From Myxococcota bacterium (GTDB lineage: Bacteria; Myxococcota_A; Polyangia; Polyangiales; Houyiibacteriaceae), in the NCBI GenBank assembly GCA_028284955.1, contig JANQQS010000181.1, positions 1 through 64,000 on the forward strand: a DNA stretch of 64,000 nucleotides, read 5' to 3'. The translations under genes were made by a program, and so were the position numbers. The notes beneath the pieces were generated by a model. The model did not search any database. It was not told where the DNA came from and saw only the letters and a list, made by a program, of their open reading frames with translations. Positions 15,470-25,161 of this stretch are shown one piece after another. Within the stretch, counting starts at the first letter, position 1. Every line of letters starts with the position of its first letter.

Positions 15470-18055
15470 ATGAACGCGGCGTCGCCTGGCTCGCTCAGGC
15501 ACGTCGCGTTCGTGCAGTGGAGATCGTCGACGATGTGTGGACGCTATGGGGCGCTCCCAATAGGAATGTGGGCGACCACGATGGTCGGGTTTGGATCGCT
15601 TTTCGCGGAGCCCCTTGCGGCTCCCGTCGCGGCGCAAGACGCCGCAGAATCGTTTCAGCCCGACGCGGGTCCCGAATCCGATCCAGAGGCCGACTCCAAA
15701 GCCGAAGCCGAAGCTGAACCAGAACCAGAACCCGGAACCGAGCCCAACTCCGACGCTGAGACAGAACCCGACCCAGAACCCGAACCAGAAGCTGAACCAG
15801 AAGCTGAAGCCGAGCCGAATCCCGGTGCCGATCCTGGTCCCACCGCCGATCCCGAACCAGAACCTGATCCCGAACCTGAAACCGCTGCCGATCCTGAAAC
15901 AGAAACCGCCGCCGAGTACTCACCCGACGAAGACTATGAATACGGCGCAGTCGCAGAAGTAGAAGCGGACATCGAAGAGAAAAAGCTCGCTGCACCAAGC
16001 GACTTCGACATACAGCTCGGAGCCCTGGCGCGGGTGCCTCGAGCCGATGCCCAATCGATGCTAACGCTCACTCCGGGCGTATTTCTCAGTCAACACGCCA
16101 CCACCGGCCACACCGCGGGCATGTTCTTGCGAGGGTTCGACGCCGCGGAAGGCGAAGACTTGGAAGTCACCGTGGAAGGTATCCCGCTCAATGAAGTCTC
16201 TAACGCGCACGGCCACGGCTATACAGACACCGGTTTTGTGATGCCGGAGCTCGTGCACGGATTGCGGGTCATCCAAGGCCCCTTCGACCCGGCCCAAGGC
16301 GATTTCGCGGTCGCGGGCAGCGTGGACTATCGCCTCGGGCTTGAGGAGCGCGGCGTGCACGCGAAAGCAGGCTACGGCCGATTCGGGGAGCGACGCGCCG
16401 GGCTCTGGTGGGGCCCGAAAGGACAATCGACGGGCACGCTTGCCGGATTGAACCTCCACGCGGGGGATGGATTCGGGCCAAACCGTGCCTTCGAGAACGG
16501 CAGCGTCCTCGGTCAATACGAGGGCACGGGCCGGAATGCGGAGCTTCGCTATCGAGTGCTCGCGTTCGCCAGCGCTGCGAGCTGGGACACGGCGGGGGTG
16601 GTGCGTCAGGATGATTTCGAGGCGCGGCGGCTACCTTGCGAAAACGACCGTGATAGCCAGTTGTTCTGTCTCTACGACCCCAACCAGGGCGGCAGCAGCC
16701 AGCGCGTCGGGGTCAGCAGCTCGGTTGCCTGGCGCTCACCTAACCAGCTGATTGACGCACGAGTGTTCGCTCTGGGCCGCGGTCTCGAGATCCGCGAAAA
16801 CTTCACGGGCTTCAACAACGACCCGCGCACCGATGGCGGGGCCCAGCGCGGCGACCTCGCAGAGCAGCGCTACCAGGCGTTGACGGCCGGCCAGCGAACC
16901 ACGTACCGGCAGCAGTTTCGAGGCCTCGGCCGTGAGCAGGAGGTCGAGGTAGGAAGCTACCTTCGCTTTGACCAAGTCGACACCCGGACCGACCGCCTTC
17001 GCGATGAACTCGGGGTCCCCTACCGCACAGACTTCGATCGAGAGATTCAACAAGTCAACCTCGCGGGCTACATCAACGGCAACCTCGCGCTGCTCGACTG
17101 GTGGGATGTGGTGGTCGGAGTTCGGCTTGACTACTTTGGCTACCAGGTCGAGGACAACAACTTTCCCACCGAAGACCGCATTGGCGAGCGTTTAGGCCGC
17201 GCGACGTCGACAGCAAACGGCTTTGCGGTCCAACCACGGGGCAGTCTGCGCTTTCGCTTGGTGAAGGACCTGACCTACTTCATCAGCGGGGGATGGGGCG
17301 CGCGGTCGAGCGATGCGGCAGCGCTATCGGAAGGCGAGTTTGCGCCGTTTGCTCGCGTGGTGGCGACCGAAACGGGGCTCATCTGGGCCCTTCAAGGCCA
17401 GAGCCGCAACAGGCATGCATTCGAAACTGCATTCGAAACTTGGGACCTCGAGTGTCGCGCATCTGCGTTTTTCACTCGCGTCGAACAAGACCTCGTGTTT
17501 GATCCAGTCGCAGGGCGGAACTCGCTCGTGGGGCCCACCCACCGAATGGGCGTGATGGGGTACGTCAAAAATCGCCTTGCGTCCTGGCTGAGCCAGCAAG
17601 CCTCGGTGACCTACACCGAAGCGCGGCTGGCCACCGGCGGCTTACGCGGCAGCGAGCTGGTTCCGTTCGTGCCTCGTTGGCTGCTTCGTTGGGATGTGGC
17701 CGCCACGCACTACTTCAAGATGCGCCGTCAGGCCTTTCTCGTGGGCGCCGGGTTTGGTTTGTCCCATGTGGGTCGACGGCCGTTGCCGCTCAGTGAGTTT
17801 GCCCAGCCCTTCACCATCGGTTCGGCTTCCGTTACCGCGCGCTGGCGCTGGCTCGAGCTTGGCGTGCGTGCTGAAAACCTTTGGAACGTCCGTTATCGGG
17901 CGGCTGAGTTTAACTACCCCTCGAACTTCGACGGCCCGAGCGCACCCACTTCTTCTCTACCCACGCGCCATTTTGCGGCTGGGCCGCCGTTCACCGCGCT
18001 CGCCGAGCTGCGCTTGCACTTCGACTTCGAAGGTTCAAAAACACCTCGTCAATAA
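15470..18055 (+). CDS. TonB-dependent receptor, probable zinc uptake
   Basis: The 861-residue protein has a signal peptide (the actual start may be ATG 15533, giving [13 protein letters not shown]...), then about 110 residues rich in Glu, Pro and Asp. A plug domain follows ([56 protein letters not shown]), then a long beta-barrel ending in LRLHFDF. It would import a metal or metal complex with TonB energy. It sits between the AztD-like lipoprotein and two more lipoproteins. Zinc is inferred from the operon and operator, not from the barrel itself. The acidic Pro/Glu extension is unusual because such regions normally belong to TonB. A 12-bp tandem duplication occurs at 17415-17440 (AFETAFET). 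Confidence 0.85.
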   Translation: MNAASPGSLRHVAFVQWRSSTMCGRYGALPIGMWATTMVGFGSLFAEPLAAPVAAQDAAESFQPDAGPESDPEADSKAEAEAEPEPEPGTEPNSDAETEPDPEPEPEAEPEAEAEPNPGADPGPTADPEPEPDPEPETAADPETETAAEYSPDEDYEYGAVAEVEADIEEKKLAAPSDFDIQLGALARVPRADAQSMLTLTPGVFLSQHATTGHTAGMFLRGFDAAEGEDLEVTVEGIPLNEVSNAHGHGYTDTGFVMPELVHGLRVIQGPFDPAQGDFAVAGSVDYRLGLEERGVHAKAGYGRFGERRAGLWWGPKGQSTGTLAGLNLHAGDGFGPNRAFENGSVLGQYEGTGRNAELRYRVLAFASAASWDTAGVVRQDDFEARRLPCENDRDSQLFCLYDPNQGGSSQRVGVSSSVAWRSPNQLIDARVFALGRGLEIRENFTGFNNDPRTDGGAQRGDLAEQRYQALTAGQRTTYRQQFRGLGREQEVEVGSYLRFDQVDTRTDRLRDELGVPYRTDFDREIQQVNLAGYINGNLALLDWWDVVVGVRLDYFGYQVEDNNFPTEDRIGERLGRATSTANGFAVQPRGSLRFRLVKDLTYFISGGWGARSSDAAALSEGEFAPFARVVATETGLIWALQGQSRNRHAFETAFETWDLECRASAFFTRVEQDLVFDPVAGRNSLVGPTHRMGVMGYVKNRLASWLSQQASVTYTEARLATGGLRGSELVPFVPRWLLRWDVAATHYFKMRRQAFLVGAGFGLSHVGRRPLPLSEFAQPFTIGSASVTARWRWLELGVRAENLWNVRYRAAEFNYPSNFDGPSAPTSSLPTRHFAAGPPFTALAELRLHFDFEGSKTPRQ

Positions 18056-18087
18056 ACGCCGGCTTCTGAAACCAAGGCAATCATCCC

Positions 18088-18990
18088 ATGCGCCACGCTT
18101 CGCGACACATTCTGAGGTCACACATTCTGCGACTCCATCGCGCTCTCGGCACACGTTGCGCTCTGCGGACATGTTTGCTCGCCGCTACGCTGTCTGTGCT
18201 CGCGGCTACCCTGTCGAACGCCTGCGTCGACTCAACACCGGGGGAACGCGTTGATGTCCCTGTGGCCTTGGCCGCGCCCAACAGCGCCGACGAAAGCCCC
18301 CAAACATCCGGCCTGCAGACATTCACCGTCGGAGAAGAGGGAACCTGGCGCGTGCAGCTGACCGCGGCGGAGGTCGTTATCACGCGGTTGTCGGTATACG
18401 CCCCGCCATCAACGCAGGTGGCGGGTTGGAGGCCGTGGCGACTGAGCCGAGCTCATGCCCATGCCGGAGACGACAATCTCGAAGGCGCAGCCTTATTGGC
18501 CGAGCTGCGGACCGCGAATACAGTCGATCCGCTCACTCCATCGCCCGGGGATCTGGGGCTCGCATCCGGACGCAGCGGCGAGGTCGACAAAGTGTCGGTG
18601 TCCTACGGCGCGCTTGCCTCGAGCGAGGGCGACGATCCCGTCCATCTTCGAGTCAAGGGAAACGCCAGCGACGGATCTCGCTCCGTAGAATTCGAAGCTC
18701 ACGGGTCTCTCCCTGAAACGCCGCTCGGCCAACGCCTCAATGCGATCTCGCTCAACGGGCCTCGTCAACTCACCCGAGAGACAACCTTGCAATTGCGATT
18801 TCTTCCCGAAGTTTGGTTCGCCCAGGTCGATTTCGACCAGGTCGCGGCGCTGGCGCCAGACCGCGACGGAGTGCGGCGCCCGACAAGCGCCGACCAAATG
18901 ACCGTGGCGCTGTCCCTCGGGCTACGAAACCCACAGGCGCTACTTGCCGAACTCGTCGCCACCGAGCCCGAACAATCATCTCGGAGGTAA
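18088..18990 (+). CDS. Hypothetical lipoprotein in the zinc-uptake operon
   Basis: The 300-residue protein has an arginine/histidine-rich N-terminus, a hydrophobic segment (LLAATLSVLAATLSNAC) and a lipobox Cys. No family was recognised. The mature part contains a His-bearing SRAHAHAGDDNLEG segment near residue 125, a beta-rich middle and an extended strand, TTLQLRFLPEVWFAQVDFDQ. It follows the receptor gene by 32 bp and is separated from the next gene by one base, so it belongs to the same transcript. It may help substrate binding at the cell surface, but this is based on position only. Confidence 0.7.
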   Translation: MRHASRHILRSHILRLHRALGTRCALRTCLLAATLSVLAATLSNACVDSTPGERVDVPVALAAPNSADESPQTSGLQTFTVGEEGTWRVQLTAAEVVITRLSVYAPPSTQVAGWRPWRLSRAHAHAGDDNLEGAALLAELRTANTVDPLTPSPGDLGLASGRSGEVDKVSVSYGALASSEGDDPVHLRVKGNASDGSRSVEFEAHGSLPETPLGQRLNAISLNGPRQLTRETTLQLRFLPEVWFAQVDFDQVAALAPDRDGVRRPTSADQMTVALSLGLRNPQALLAELVATEPEQSSRR

Positions 18991-18991
18991 G

Positions 18992-19954
18992 ATGTTTCCC
19001 CGTAACGCTTCTCATCATCACAAACATGCATGTCATCGCAAACGCGTATGGCTCTGCGGGCTAGCTTGGATTGTCTGCGGGTCCGGCTGCAGCGGAACAG
19101 CAGAAGAAGTGGCCCTGGGTATCGGCGGCAATGATGAGGGCACCCTTGTCATTCGCGCGCACGGAGGCGTCGAGGCTCAAGAAGGAATCGATTCGAGCGT
19201 GTTCTCCGATGGCTATGCGGTGCGCTTTGACAGCGTGCTGCTGTCGATTACCGCCTTCTCGCTCGGCCACAGCGAGGGCGGCCGCAATGACGGCAACACC
19301 GCAGACCTGGATGTTTCGCCCACTGTCGTCGAGCTGGTTCCCATGCCCGCCGATCTCTTTCGTTTTGAAGGCCTCGCGGCCCGGCGCTGGGATCTGCTTG
19401 GCTGGCGAATCGCGCCTCCCCCAGAGGATGCGGTGGTGCACTCTTCGGCAGAAGCCGAAGCTGTCGAGCAAATGCAGCAGAATCGCTGGTCGAGCCTAAT
19501 GCGCGGGCAGCTTATTGCCCCAAGTGGCGAACGGTATGAATTTTCGGTTGGGTTCCCGCTAACCATCGATTATCTCGACTGCGTGTCCGGCACGGATGGC
19601 GGCTCGGGCATTGTGGTGCCTCGCAACGGCGTGGCCGAGGGAGAAATCACCTGGCACCTGACCCATGCGTTTTTTGATTCCTTCGCCGAAGAATCGAAAC
19701 TTCGCGCCGAATCGTGGGTTGCGAGCGCCAACGATCAATCGTTTATCGACAACGCAGCGCTCGCAACGCAGCAGCTTGCAAACCTTCGCGATCGCGATGA
19801 CGGCCTACTCCTCGACCCGACAACCAAGCTTCCCGTCGTCTACATCACGGCCGGCGACGAAGCCATTTCGACCCTGGAAGAGTTCGTGACCCGCGCCCGC
19901 TTCGGCCACTTCAACGGCCTCGACGGCTTCTGCCAAACCGAAGTCAGCGAATAA
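18992..19954 (+). CDS. Hypothetical lipoprotein, last gene of zinc-uptake operon
   Basis: The 320-residue protein starts at ATG 18992, preceded by GGAGG that overlaps the stop codon of the previous gene. The N-terminus has a striking HHHKHACH run before a hydrophobic segment and a lipobox (WIVCGSGC). The mature part includes GTLVIRAHGGVEAQEG, RFDSVLLSITAFSLGHSEGG, ERYEFSVGFPLTIDYLDCV and WHLTHAFFDSF, suggesting a beta-rich domain. No named family was recognised. Acidic and histidine residues are frequent, which could fit metal binding, but this is not demonstrated. Confidence 0.72.
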   Translation: MFPRNASHHHKHACHRKRVWLCGLAWIVCGSGCSGTAEEVALGIGGNDEGTLVIRAHGGVEAQEGIDSSVFSDGYAVRFDSVLLSITAFSLGHSEGGRNDGNTADLDVSPTVVELVPMPADLFRFEGLAARRWDLLGWRIAPPPEDAVVHSSAEAEAVEQMQQNRWSSLMRGQLIAPSGERYEFSVGFPLTIDYLDCVSGTDGGSGIVVPRNGVAEGEITWHLTHAFFDSFAEESKLRAESWVASANDQSFIDNAALATQQLANLRDRDDGLLLDPTTKLPVVYITAGDEAISTLEEFVTRARFGHFNGLDGFCQTEVSE

Positions 19955-19960
19955 CGCTCA

Positions 19961-19982
19961 GGCCAAAAGGCCACTGCTCTAC
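19961..19982 (-). repeat. Dispersed 3'-end motif, copy 2
   Basis: On the minus strand this reads GTAGAGCAGTGGCCTTTTGG followed by CC. The TAG is the stop codon of the CBM6-like gene. GGCCTTTTGGCC is palindromic and could form a small hairpin between two convergent genes. Confidence 0.5.
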
Positions 19983-20818
19983 GGTCGATACGCGGGGTCT
20001 TGCGCTAATACAAAACGATCGAACTCAAACCCATCTTCGCGCATCGAAAACATGACGTCGTGGACTCCGGCGGAAGGCACTTCGATGGTGATGGTTCCGT
20101 CGCGGCCGCAAGGCCCCGCCGAATCTCGCTGCGCGTTGCTCCATGCCCACTTTCCGCGACTGCCGCACCACTGCATTCGTTCGCCACTCGAAGGCCAAGT
20201 TCCATCGATGCCCACATGAATGCCGTTGTCCTCGGTTCCCGTGCTCAGCGCCCGTGCCCATACGAAATACCGGCCCGGGGTGGAAAACCTTACTTCGTAG
20301 GTCAATACGGGCCCCTGACCGCCTCCACCGAAGAAGTTGGTACCTCTGGTCAATTGGTCGTCGTGGGTGACCCGAGTATCGGGCAAGCCTTCGAGATAAG
20401 CACCTCCGCTCGCGCCGTCGAAATGTGGCGGGTCCGGATCGGGGTTGACCCTGGGGGCGTTGCCGTCGCGAAAGACAACCCACGTGCGCGGAGTACCCTG
20501 TTCGTCGTTGTTCGTGAAGTCTTCAGCTTCAATGTCCACAATCCCGTTTCGCTCTTCGTGCATTTGGCCCGGGGCGGGGGGCTCGGATGCGTCTCGAGCG
20601 CCGCCGTCGTTCATGGCCGAGGTAGATCCGTCTCCGTTTGACCCATTCTCATTCGACCCACTCCCGCTCTGTCGTGCTCCGCTCGATCCAGACGCGTTCG
20701 AACCACCTCTGAGCGACCCTGAATCCCCTTCGTCCATCGCTGCCATCATGGATTCATCGCCGCAGCCCACCAGCGCCGCGCACAGCGCCACGATACAACC
20801 ACACCTGGTCCGATTCAT
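19979..20818 (-). CDS. Lipoprotein with CBM6-like sugar-binding domain
   Basis: The 279-residue protein has a lipoprotein signal (CIVALCAALVGCGDES) and a Gly/Ser/Asn-rich linker (residues 30-75). A beta-sandwich follows, beginning GIVDIEAEDFTNND and continuing with ASGGAYLEGLPDT, VLTYEVRFSTPGRYFVWARALS and IEVPSAGVHDVMFSMREDGFEFDRFVLAQD. This pattern is typical of CBM6/CBM35-type carbohydrate-binding modules. It may bind polysaccharide at the cell surface. The frame is open further upstream through a 15-bp tandem array that encodes FDW repeats, so the true start could be earlier; ATG 20818 is chosen because the signal peptide begins there. Confidence 0.75.
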   Translation of the reverse strand: MNRTRCGCIVALCAALVGCGDESMMAAMDEGDSGSLRGGSNASGSSGARQSGSGSNENGSNGDGSTSAMNDGGARDASEPPAPGQMHEERNGIVDIEAEDFTNNDEQGTPRTWVVFRDGNAPRVNPDPDPPHFDGASGGAYLEGLPDTRVTHDDQLTRGTNFFGGGGQGPVLTYEVRFSTPGRYFVWARALSTGTEDNGIHVGIDGTWPSSGERMQWCGSRGKWAWSNAQRDSAGPCGRDGTITIEVPSAGVHDVMFSMREDGFEFDRFVLAQDPAYRP

Positions 20819-20869
20819 CCCAGTCCAATCAAGCCCTGCCCAATCAAACCTTGTCCAATCGAACCCGGT
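20810..20869. repeat. 15-bp tandem array at a gene start
   Basis: Four imperfect units (CCGATTCATCCCAGT, CCAATCAAGCCCTGC, CCAATCAAACCTTGT, CCAATCGAACCCGGT) run head to tail across the start codon of the CBM6-like lipoprotein gene. The start codon lies inside the first unit. Confidence 0.8.
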
Positions 20870-20926
20870 ACAACCCCAAAGAGCACTTCGACGTCCCACA
20901 GCTGCCTCCTCGAAAATATCGTTCGT

Positions 20927-22330
20927 CTATGCAAGCAAGAACGACGCATCGCCCTCTGACGCAACACCACTTCGTTCACCGATCCGCGCGTCGATGCCGT
21001 ATCCCGAGAGCACGGCGTTGTAGAGGTCGGTGCAGTTGATGCGGCGATCGGTAAAAAAGCCCGAGCGGAACCGGCCGCCGCCGCCCGCAACAGCATGGAA
21101 GGCATTGTTCTTGCTGTGATTCCATCCGTATTCCGTGCCTACGACGACGCATGAATTGTCAAGCACGGTTTTCCCGTTCGATTCGAGATGGTTGTTGTCG
21201 TCGAGCTGTGAAAGAAAGTAGGCGATGTTTCGTTGCGCGAGATGCTGAGTCAGCCGCGCGTGCTCGCGCTGATTGTCGTGAAAGTAGCTATCGTGCTGCG
21301 AGTTTCCGGGGAAGTTCGTCGAGCTCCCGAGCGCCTGGTAGGTGCCTTGAAAGTTGGTATGACCGCCAGCCGATTCGAACATCAGATTGCCGTAACGAAC
21401 GAGATCGCAGCGAAGGGCGGCCACCCAAAGATCTGCGTGCAACCGAAACACCCGCTCGAAATCCTGCCAATCGATGGCCGGCGCGCCGGATCCAGTGCCG
21501 TAGGTAAACCGGTCATAGTCGGCGATGGGCGGGTCTGAAGGTTGGCTCGGAGCGCTGCACGAGGCGTTTCCCATGCCGTCGCCTTGATCGATGATCTGGT
21601 CTGCCGGCGCGAGGGACGCCTCGATCTCGCGAAGCGAGCTTACGTGCTCTTCGATTTTGAGCCGCGATTCGCGACCGAGCGGCGAGGCGCTGCCCGTGAA
21701 CCGTCGGTACTGCTCGAGCACACCGTCGAATACACTTCGCTTGATGCGAAGTTCCCGCCGCTCAGCCTCGGTCGGCGCACCCGGAGAGGTCGTTCCGCCA
21801 GACGGTGGAACAAACGACCCAAAAAGCGAATCAAACACCTGCGACGGTCGCTTGATCGGCGGCCGCGGCGATCCATCTGCGCGATACACTCGATTGGCCT
21901 GCGCGTCACAGGCACCACGTCGCCAGAATATCCCTGACGCCAGCACCGGGCTTGTTGGGTCGAGCTCGCGACGCATGATCTGATCGATCGATGCACCGCC
22001 CGCGACCTCGGTACTTCTTTGTTGCTCCCCGACAAACACCACGGTGGCGGTATTGCAGTGCGCGCCGCCGCTGTTTCCTTGACCCATATTGGCCGAACAC
22101 ATGGCCATCTTGTTCGCTAGGCTTCGGTACGGCTCGAGCGGGCCGCCAAAATCTTGTTGCCATGACGGGTCCAAGCCGAGCCCGAAGAACGCAGTCACCA
22201 GACGACACGGAACGCGATTCGTTTCGGCAACGGCCGCGCTGCCCAGCATCTCTTCCAAAAAGGGCAAACCAATCGCCACGGTTCCTGCGCCTCGAAGAAA
22301 GGTGCGGCGGTCGAGTCGAAATTTCTTCAT
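20927..22330 (-). CDS. DUF1552 domain protein
   Basis: The 467-residue protein has a twin-arginine-like signal (LDRRTFLRGAGTVAIGLPFLEEML) and typical DUF1552 parts: GLGLDPSWQQDFGGPLEP, GASIDQIMRRELDPTSPV and VVVGTEYGWNHSKNNAFHAVAGGGGRF near the end. This family always travels with DUF1592 proteins in Myxococcota and Planctomycetes; its role is unknown. The stop of the upstream DUF1592 gene overlaps this start by four bases (ATGA), so they are coupled. It probably resides in the periplasm. Confidence 0.9.
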   Translation of the reverse strand: MKKFRLDRRTFLRGAGTVAIGLPFLEEMLGSAAVAETNRVPCRLVTAFFGLGLDPSWQQDFGGPLEPYRSLANKMAMCSANMGQGNSGGAHCNTATVVFVGEQQRSTEVAGGASIDQIMRRELDPTSPVLASGIFWRRGACDAQANRVYRADGSPRPPIKRPSQVFDSLFGSFVPPSGGTTSPGAPTEAERRELRIKRSVFDGVLEQYRRFTGSASPLGRESRLKIEEHVSSLREIEASLAPADQIIDQGDGMGNASCSAPSQPSDPPIADYDRFTYGTGSGAPAIDWQDFERVFRLHADLWVAALRCDLVRYGNLMFESAGGHTNFQGTYQALGSSTNFPGNSQHDSYFHDNQREHARLTQHLAQRNIAYFLSQLDDNNHLESNGKTVLDNSCVVVGTEYGWNHSKNNAFHAVAGGGGRFRSGFFTDRRINCTDLYNAVLSGYGIDARIGERSGVASEGDASFLLA

Positions 22331-23988
22331 TGCGTATCCAAAATGCGAAAGAGGTCGTGGGTTACGATGATGCGGAGAAGGTCGCTGGTGGTTCCCGTTT
22401 CCGCGACTTCTTCCGCGACGCGCTGAATCGAGGCTTGGTGCTGGCTCGCGAGCCGCGCTGCCACCATGAACTCAAACTGGCGCTGCACGATGCATCGCCG
22501 AGCAAGAGGATTGTTTTTGATGAGTTCTACAAACTCGCGAAGATTTACATAGGGAAGCTGCTCTCCATCCGCGAATGACTCCGGCAGCCACCCATCCACC
22601 GCAACCGGATTGCCGTGTTCGTCTTCGCTTCGATGCCGCCCACGAAAATCAAACGCTTCAAACGCGTAGCCAAGGGGATCGAACTGGCGATGACACGCGG
22701 CGCATTCGGGGCGCTGCAGTCGCTGTTCGGCAATCTCTCGATGAGAAGCATCGTCAGGGAGCGCAGCCGCAAAGGCATCGATCTCTTCCTGCAAAGAATC
22801 GGGCGGGTCCGGCGTCTCGCCGCAAAAGATCTGTTTTTGAAGAAAGAGACCTCGAGCGACGATCTCGCCTCCGTCCGCGTTGGTCATCCCCGCGATCACG
22901 CCAGGCTGCCCAAGCAAGCCCAGGCGCCCCTCCCGAGACAAATCGTACGGAGCGGCAGGGCTTCCCGCGGCAGGGTCTCCAGCTGCAGCCATGCCATAGC
23001 TCTCTGCCAATGCTGGCGTAAGCCAAGTAGGTTCGATGGTGAGCACATCAAAAAACGCCTCGTCACGCTCAACGTGATCTTGGTAGAACGCCACTGCCGC
23101 AGCGGTGAGGTCGGCTCGCAGCCCATCGTCGTCAGGAAGGTTTTCGAGCGCCGCCCAGTCGAGAATGTACCGGGCGCTGACCCGTTTTGTTTTTTCGGAA
23201 TCGGCCAGCATGCGCGTGAGCTCTTCCTCGATGCCCTCTGAGGTATCGAGCTTGCCGCGCTCTACCGCTTCGTAGAGCGCCGCGTCCGGCGCCGATGCCC
23301 ATACCGAATATGAGAGCCGCGACGCCATCTCATAACCATTGACTTCCCGCAGACCAGAAAACCCTTCAATGCGCTCGGCTTCGATCAGATAGAGGAACTG
23401 TGGCGACTGGAGCATCACCTGAGTGAGCGCGCGCGCAGCGCGATTGAAATCTGCTCCTTGCTGAACGAATTCGTCGAAGAGCTGAGTCATCGCGGTGAGC
23501 TCTTCGTTTTCAAGCGGGCGACGAAAAAGTTGAAAACCCACATGTCTCGCAACCGCCTCGCCACATTCCGCGCTCGTCTCCCGGCAGTTGACCTGTGCCG
23601 AGAGAAACGCTTCAAACTCCGGGCGATTGACGATTCGCTCGGCGATGAGGCTGTACGCACGAATATGCTCCGGCAACGTGGCCTGGCCGCTCGGAATTCG
23701 TGTAAAGCCCTCGAGCGGCCGATCGACAGGAAGCTCGCGAATGTCTTCGTCGCTAAGCACAATGCCAAGCACGTCGCCCGCGGTGTAGCGATACTCGTCG
23801 CGGGTAAGTCGCCGTACCAGCGGCGTGGTCGGCGAGAAATCAGGATCGCGGGGCGTCGCCGCAACTGGCCCATCCTTCGCAGCACCGTCTTCGTCGCCAT
23901 TGATCTTGCCCACGCAGCCCACGGATCCGAAGAGTAATCCGAACAGCAAAGCACAGGAGCACGCTGCCAGAATACGAAACGCTGCCAC
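22327..23988 (-). CDS. DUF1592/DUF1588/DUF1585 lipoprotein with CxxCH
   Basis: The protein has a lipoprotein signal (ALLFGLLFGSVGC). In order it shows DUF1587-like PLVRRLTRDEYRYTAGDVLG, DUF1592-like YEMASRLSYSVWASAPDAAL and DUF1588-like TPDPPDSLQEEI. A heme-c-like CAACH follows in a DUF1588 context (CAACHRQFDPLGYAFEAFDF), and then a DUF1585 tail. The family is linked to cytochrome-like or polymer-degrading surface complexes, with no assigned reaction. It is the partner of the DUF1552 protein. The start is uncertain: GTG 23988 lies just before the signal peptide, and the frame is open to 24270 through an 18-bp tandem repeat, which would overlap the divergent LamG gene. Confidence 0.85.
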   Translation of the reverse strand: MAAFRILAACSCALLFGLLFGSVGCVGKINGDEDGAAKDGPVAATPRDPDFSPTTPLVRRLTRDEYRYTAGDVLGIVLSDEDIRELPVDRPLEGFTRIPSGQATLPEHIRAYSLIAERIVNRPEFEAFLSAQVNCRETSAECGEAVARHVGFQLFRRPLENEELTAMTQLFDEFVQQGADFNRAARALTQVMLQSPQFLYLIEAERIEGFSGLREVNGYEMASRLSYSVWASAPDAALYEAVERGKLDTSEGIEEELTRMLADSEKTKRVSARYILDWAALENLPDDDGLRADLTAAAVAFYQDHVERDEAFFDVLTIEPTWLTPALAESYGMAAAGDPAAGSPAAPYDLSREGRLGLLGQPGVIAGMTNADGGEIVARGLFLQKQIFCGETPDPPDSLQEEIDAFAAALPDDASHREIAEQRLQRPECAACHRQFDPLGYAFEAFDFRGRHRSEDEHGNPVAVDGWLPESFADGEQLPYVNLREFVELIKNNPLARRCIVQRQFEFMVAARLASQHQASIQRVAEEVAETGTTSDLLRIIVTHDLFRILDTQ

Positions 23989-24000
23989 CGAATAGCCGCG

Positions 24001-24072
24001 GTTTGAGTGAACACTGCGTTGTAAGCGGACACTGCGGTTTACGCGGACACTGCGGTTTGAGCGGCGATCGGA
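24001..24072. repeat. 18-bp tandem array in a divergent promoter
   Basis: Units GTTTGAGTGAACACTGCG, TTGTAAGCGGACACTGCG, GTTTACGCGGACACTGCG and a partial fourth lie between the divergent DUF1592 and LamG genes. The 222 bp that follow (24073-24294) hold no recognisable gene and presumably contain both promoters. Confidence 0.8.
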
Positions 24073-24294
24073 GTTCAGAAGAGAATCGTCATGATGAACA
24101 CTCCGCACCGCACACACTCTCTCAACTCCCAACTGTGCTCGGCGATAGTCGCCGAGGTGGCTGGGAGAAGTGAGTTCCGCGACATGACCAAAACGGCTCA
24201 ATAAATTTTTCGGACTGCGCGTGCCTTGTTTTTTGTATGGCCGTGTGCGCCAGATTGGCTGCAGTCGCACCTAGCCTGCGTTATATCTAGAAGG

Positions 24295-25161
24295 GTGGTT
24301 TCGCGGAGGCTCTTCGTACTCGCGCTCTTTGTTCTCGTTGCCGCTCACGCCGGTTGCGTGGACAGCTTGCGGGTATTGACCCCGGCGGAGACGCAAACCG
24401 CCGATGCGGGAACTGGCAGCCCACTCGATGGCTCTATCGCGACCCTCGGCGCGGGCCCGGTTGTGCTCTACGAGTTCGACGAAGGAGCAGGAGACCGCGC
24501 ATTCGATAGCTCCACATCCGGCGCGCTCGTCCACCTTCGCGTGAACAACCCCACGCGGGTTACCTGGGTCTCTGGAGGGCTGCGTATCGACGAGCCTACG
24601 GTTTTGGAGAGCGCGCTGCCTCCTTCGGCGCTCATCGAAGCCTGCCGCGCTTCTGGCGAATTGACGATCGAAGCGTGGGTTCGCCCTGCCGAAACCCTGG
24701 TGCGAGGAACCCGGCGCATCGTCACGCTCTCGGCAAGCGCAGCCGTACGCAATTTCACGCTCGGACAAGGCGCGCTCTTTTCCGAGCCCGACAGCGACGC
24801 GTACGTTCTTCGCGTTCGCACGAGCCAGCTCGAGGGCACCCGGCAAACCCAAGAAAACGGTCTTCCGATGCTCTCTACGGGTCCAGGATTTGCGCGCCCC
24901 GAGCTCACCCACGTCGTTTCGGTGCATCGCGCAGACGGCAGCGAAGCGATCTTCGTCGATGGTTCCGTCGCCGCGCAAGGGTCGCGCCTCGGCGATTTTT
25001 CAACTTGGGACGACCGCTACCGAATCGCGGTGGGAAACGAGCTCGACCAATCGGGCGACACGCGGGCTTGGACCGGAGAACTTCACAAACTCGCGATCTA
25101 CGCCCGTGCCCTTCCCGAAGAAGAGATTCAGAGTCTCGCCGCCGAAATGAATCTCAAGTAG
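24295..25161 (+). CDS. LamG-domain lipoprotein
   Basis: The 288-residue protein has a lipoprotein signal (LFVLALFVLVAAHAGC) and a concanavalin-like LamG jelly roll: VVLYEFDEGAGDRAFDSS, GELTIEAWVRPAE, RIVTLSAS, HVVSVHRADGSEAIFVDG and ELHKLAIYARALPEEEI. Such domains bind glycans or proteins, and they are commonly linked to DUF1592/DUF1552 genes as surface recognition modules. The start is taken as GTG 24295 because the signal peptide begins there; ATG 24226 is possible. The stop codon lies in dispersed motif copy 3. Confidence 0.8.
   Translation: MVSRRLFVLALFVLVAAHAGCVDSLRVLTPAETQTADAGTGSPLDGSIATLGAGPVVLYEFDEGAGDRAFDSSTSGALVHLRVNNPTRVTWVSGGLRIDEPTVLESALPPSALIEACRASGELTIEAWVRPAETLVRGTRRIVTLSASAAVRNFTLGQGALFSEPDSDAYVLRVRTSQLEGTRQTQENGLPMLSTGPGFARPELTHVVSVHRADGSEAIFVDGSVAAQGSRLGDFSTWDDRYRIAVGNELDQSGDTRAWTGELHKLAIYARALPEEEIQSLAAEMNLK

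Noticed and set aside
15655-15843. Ser/Gly-rich minus-strand frame ([13 protein letters not shown] pattern)
   Set aside because: It is the antisense of the Glu/Pro-rich linker of the TonB receptor. The repeat arises from the codon pattern GAA/CCA and not from a real protein.
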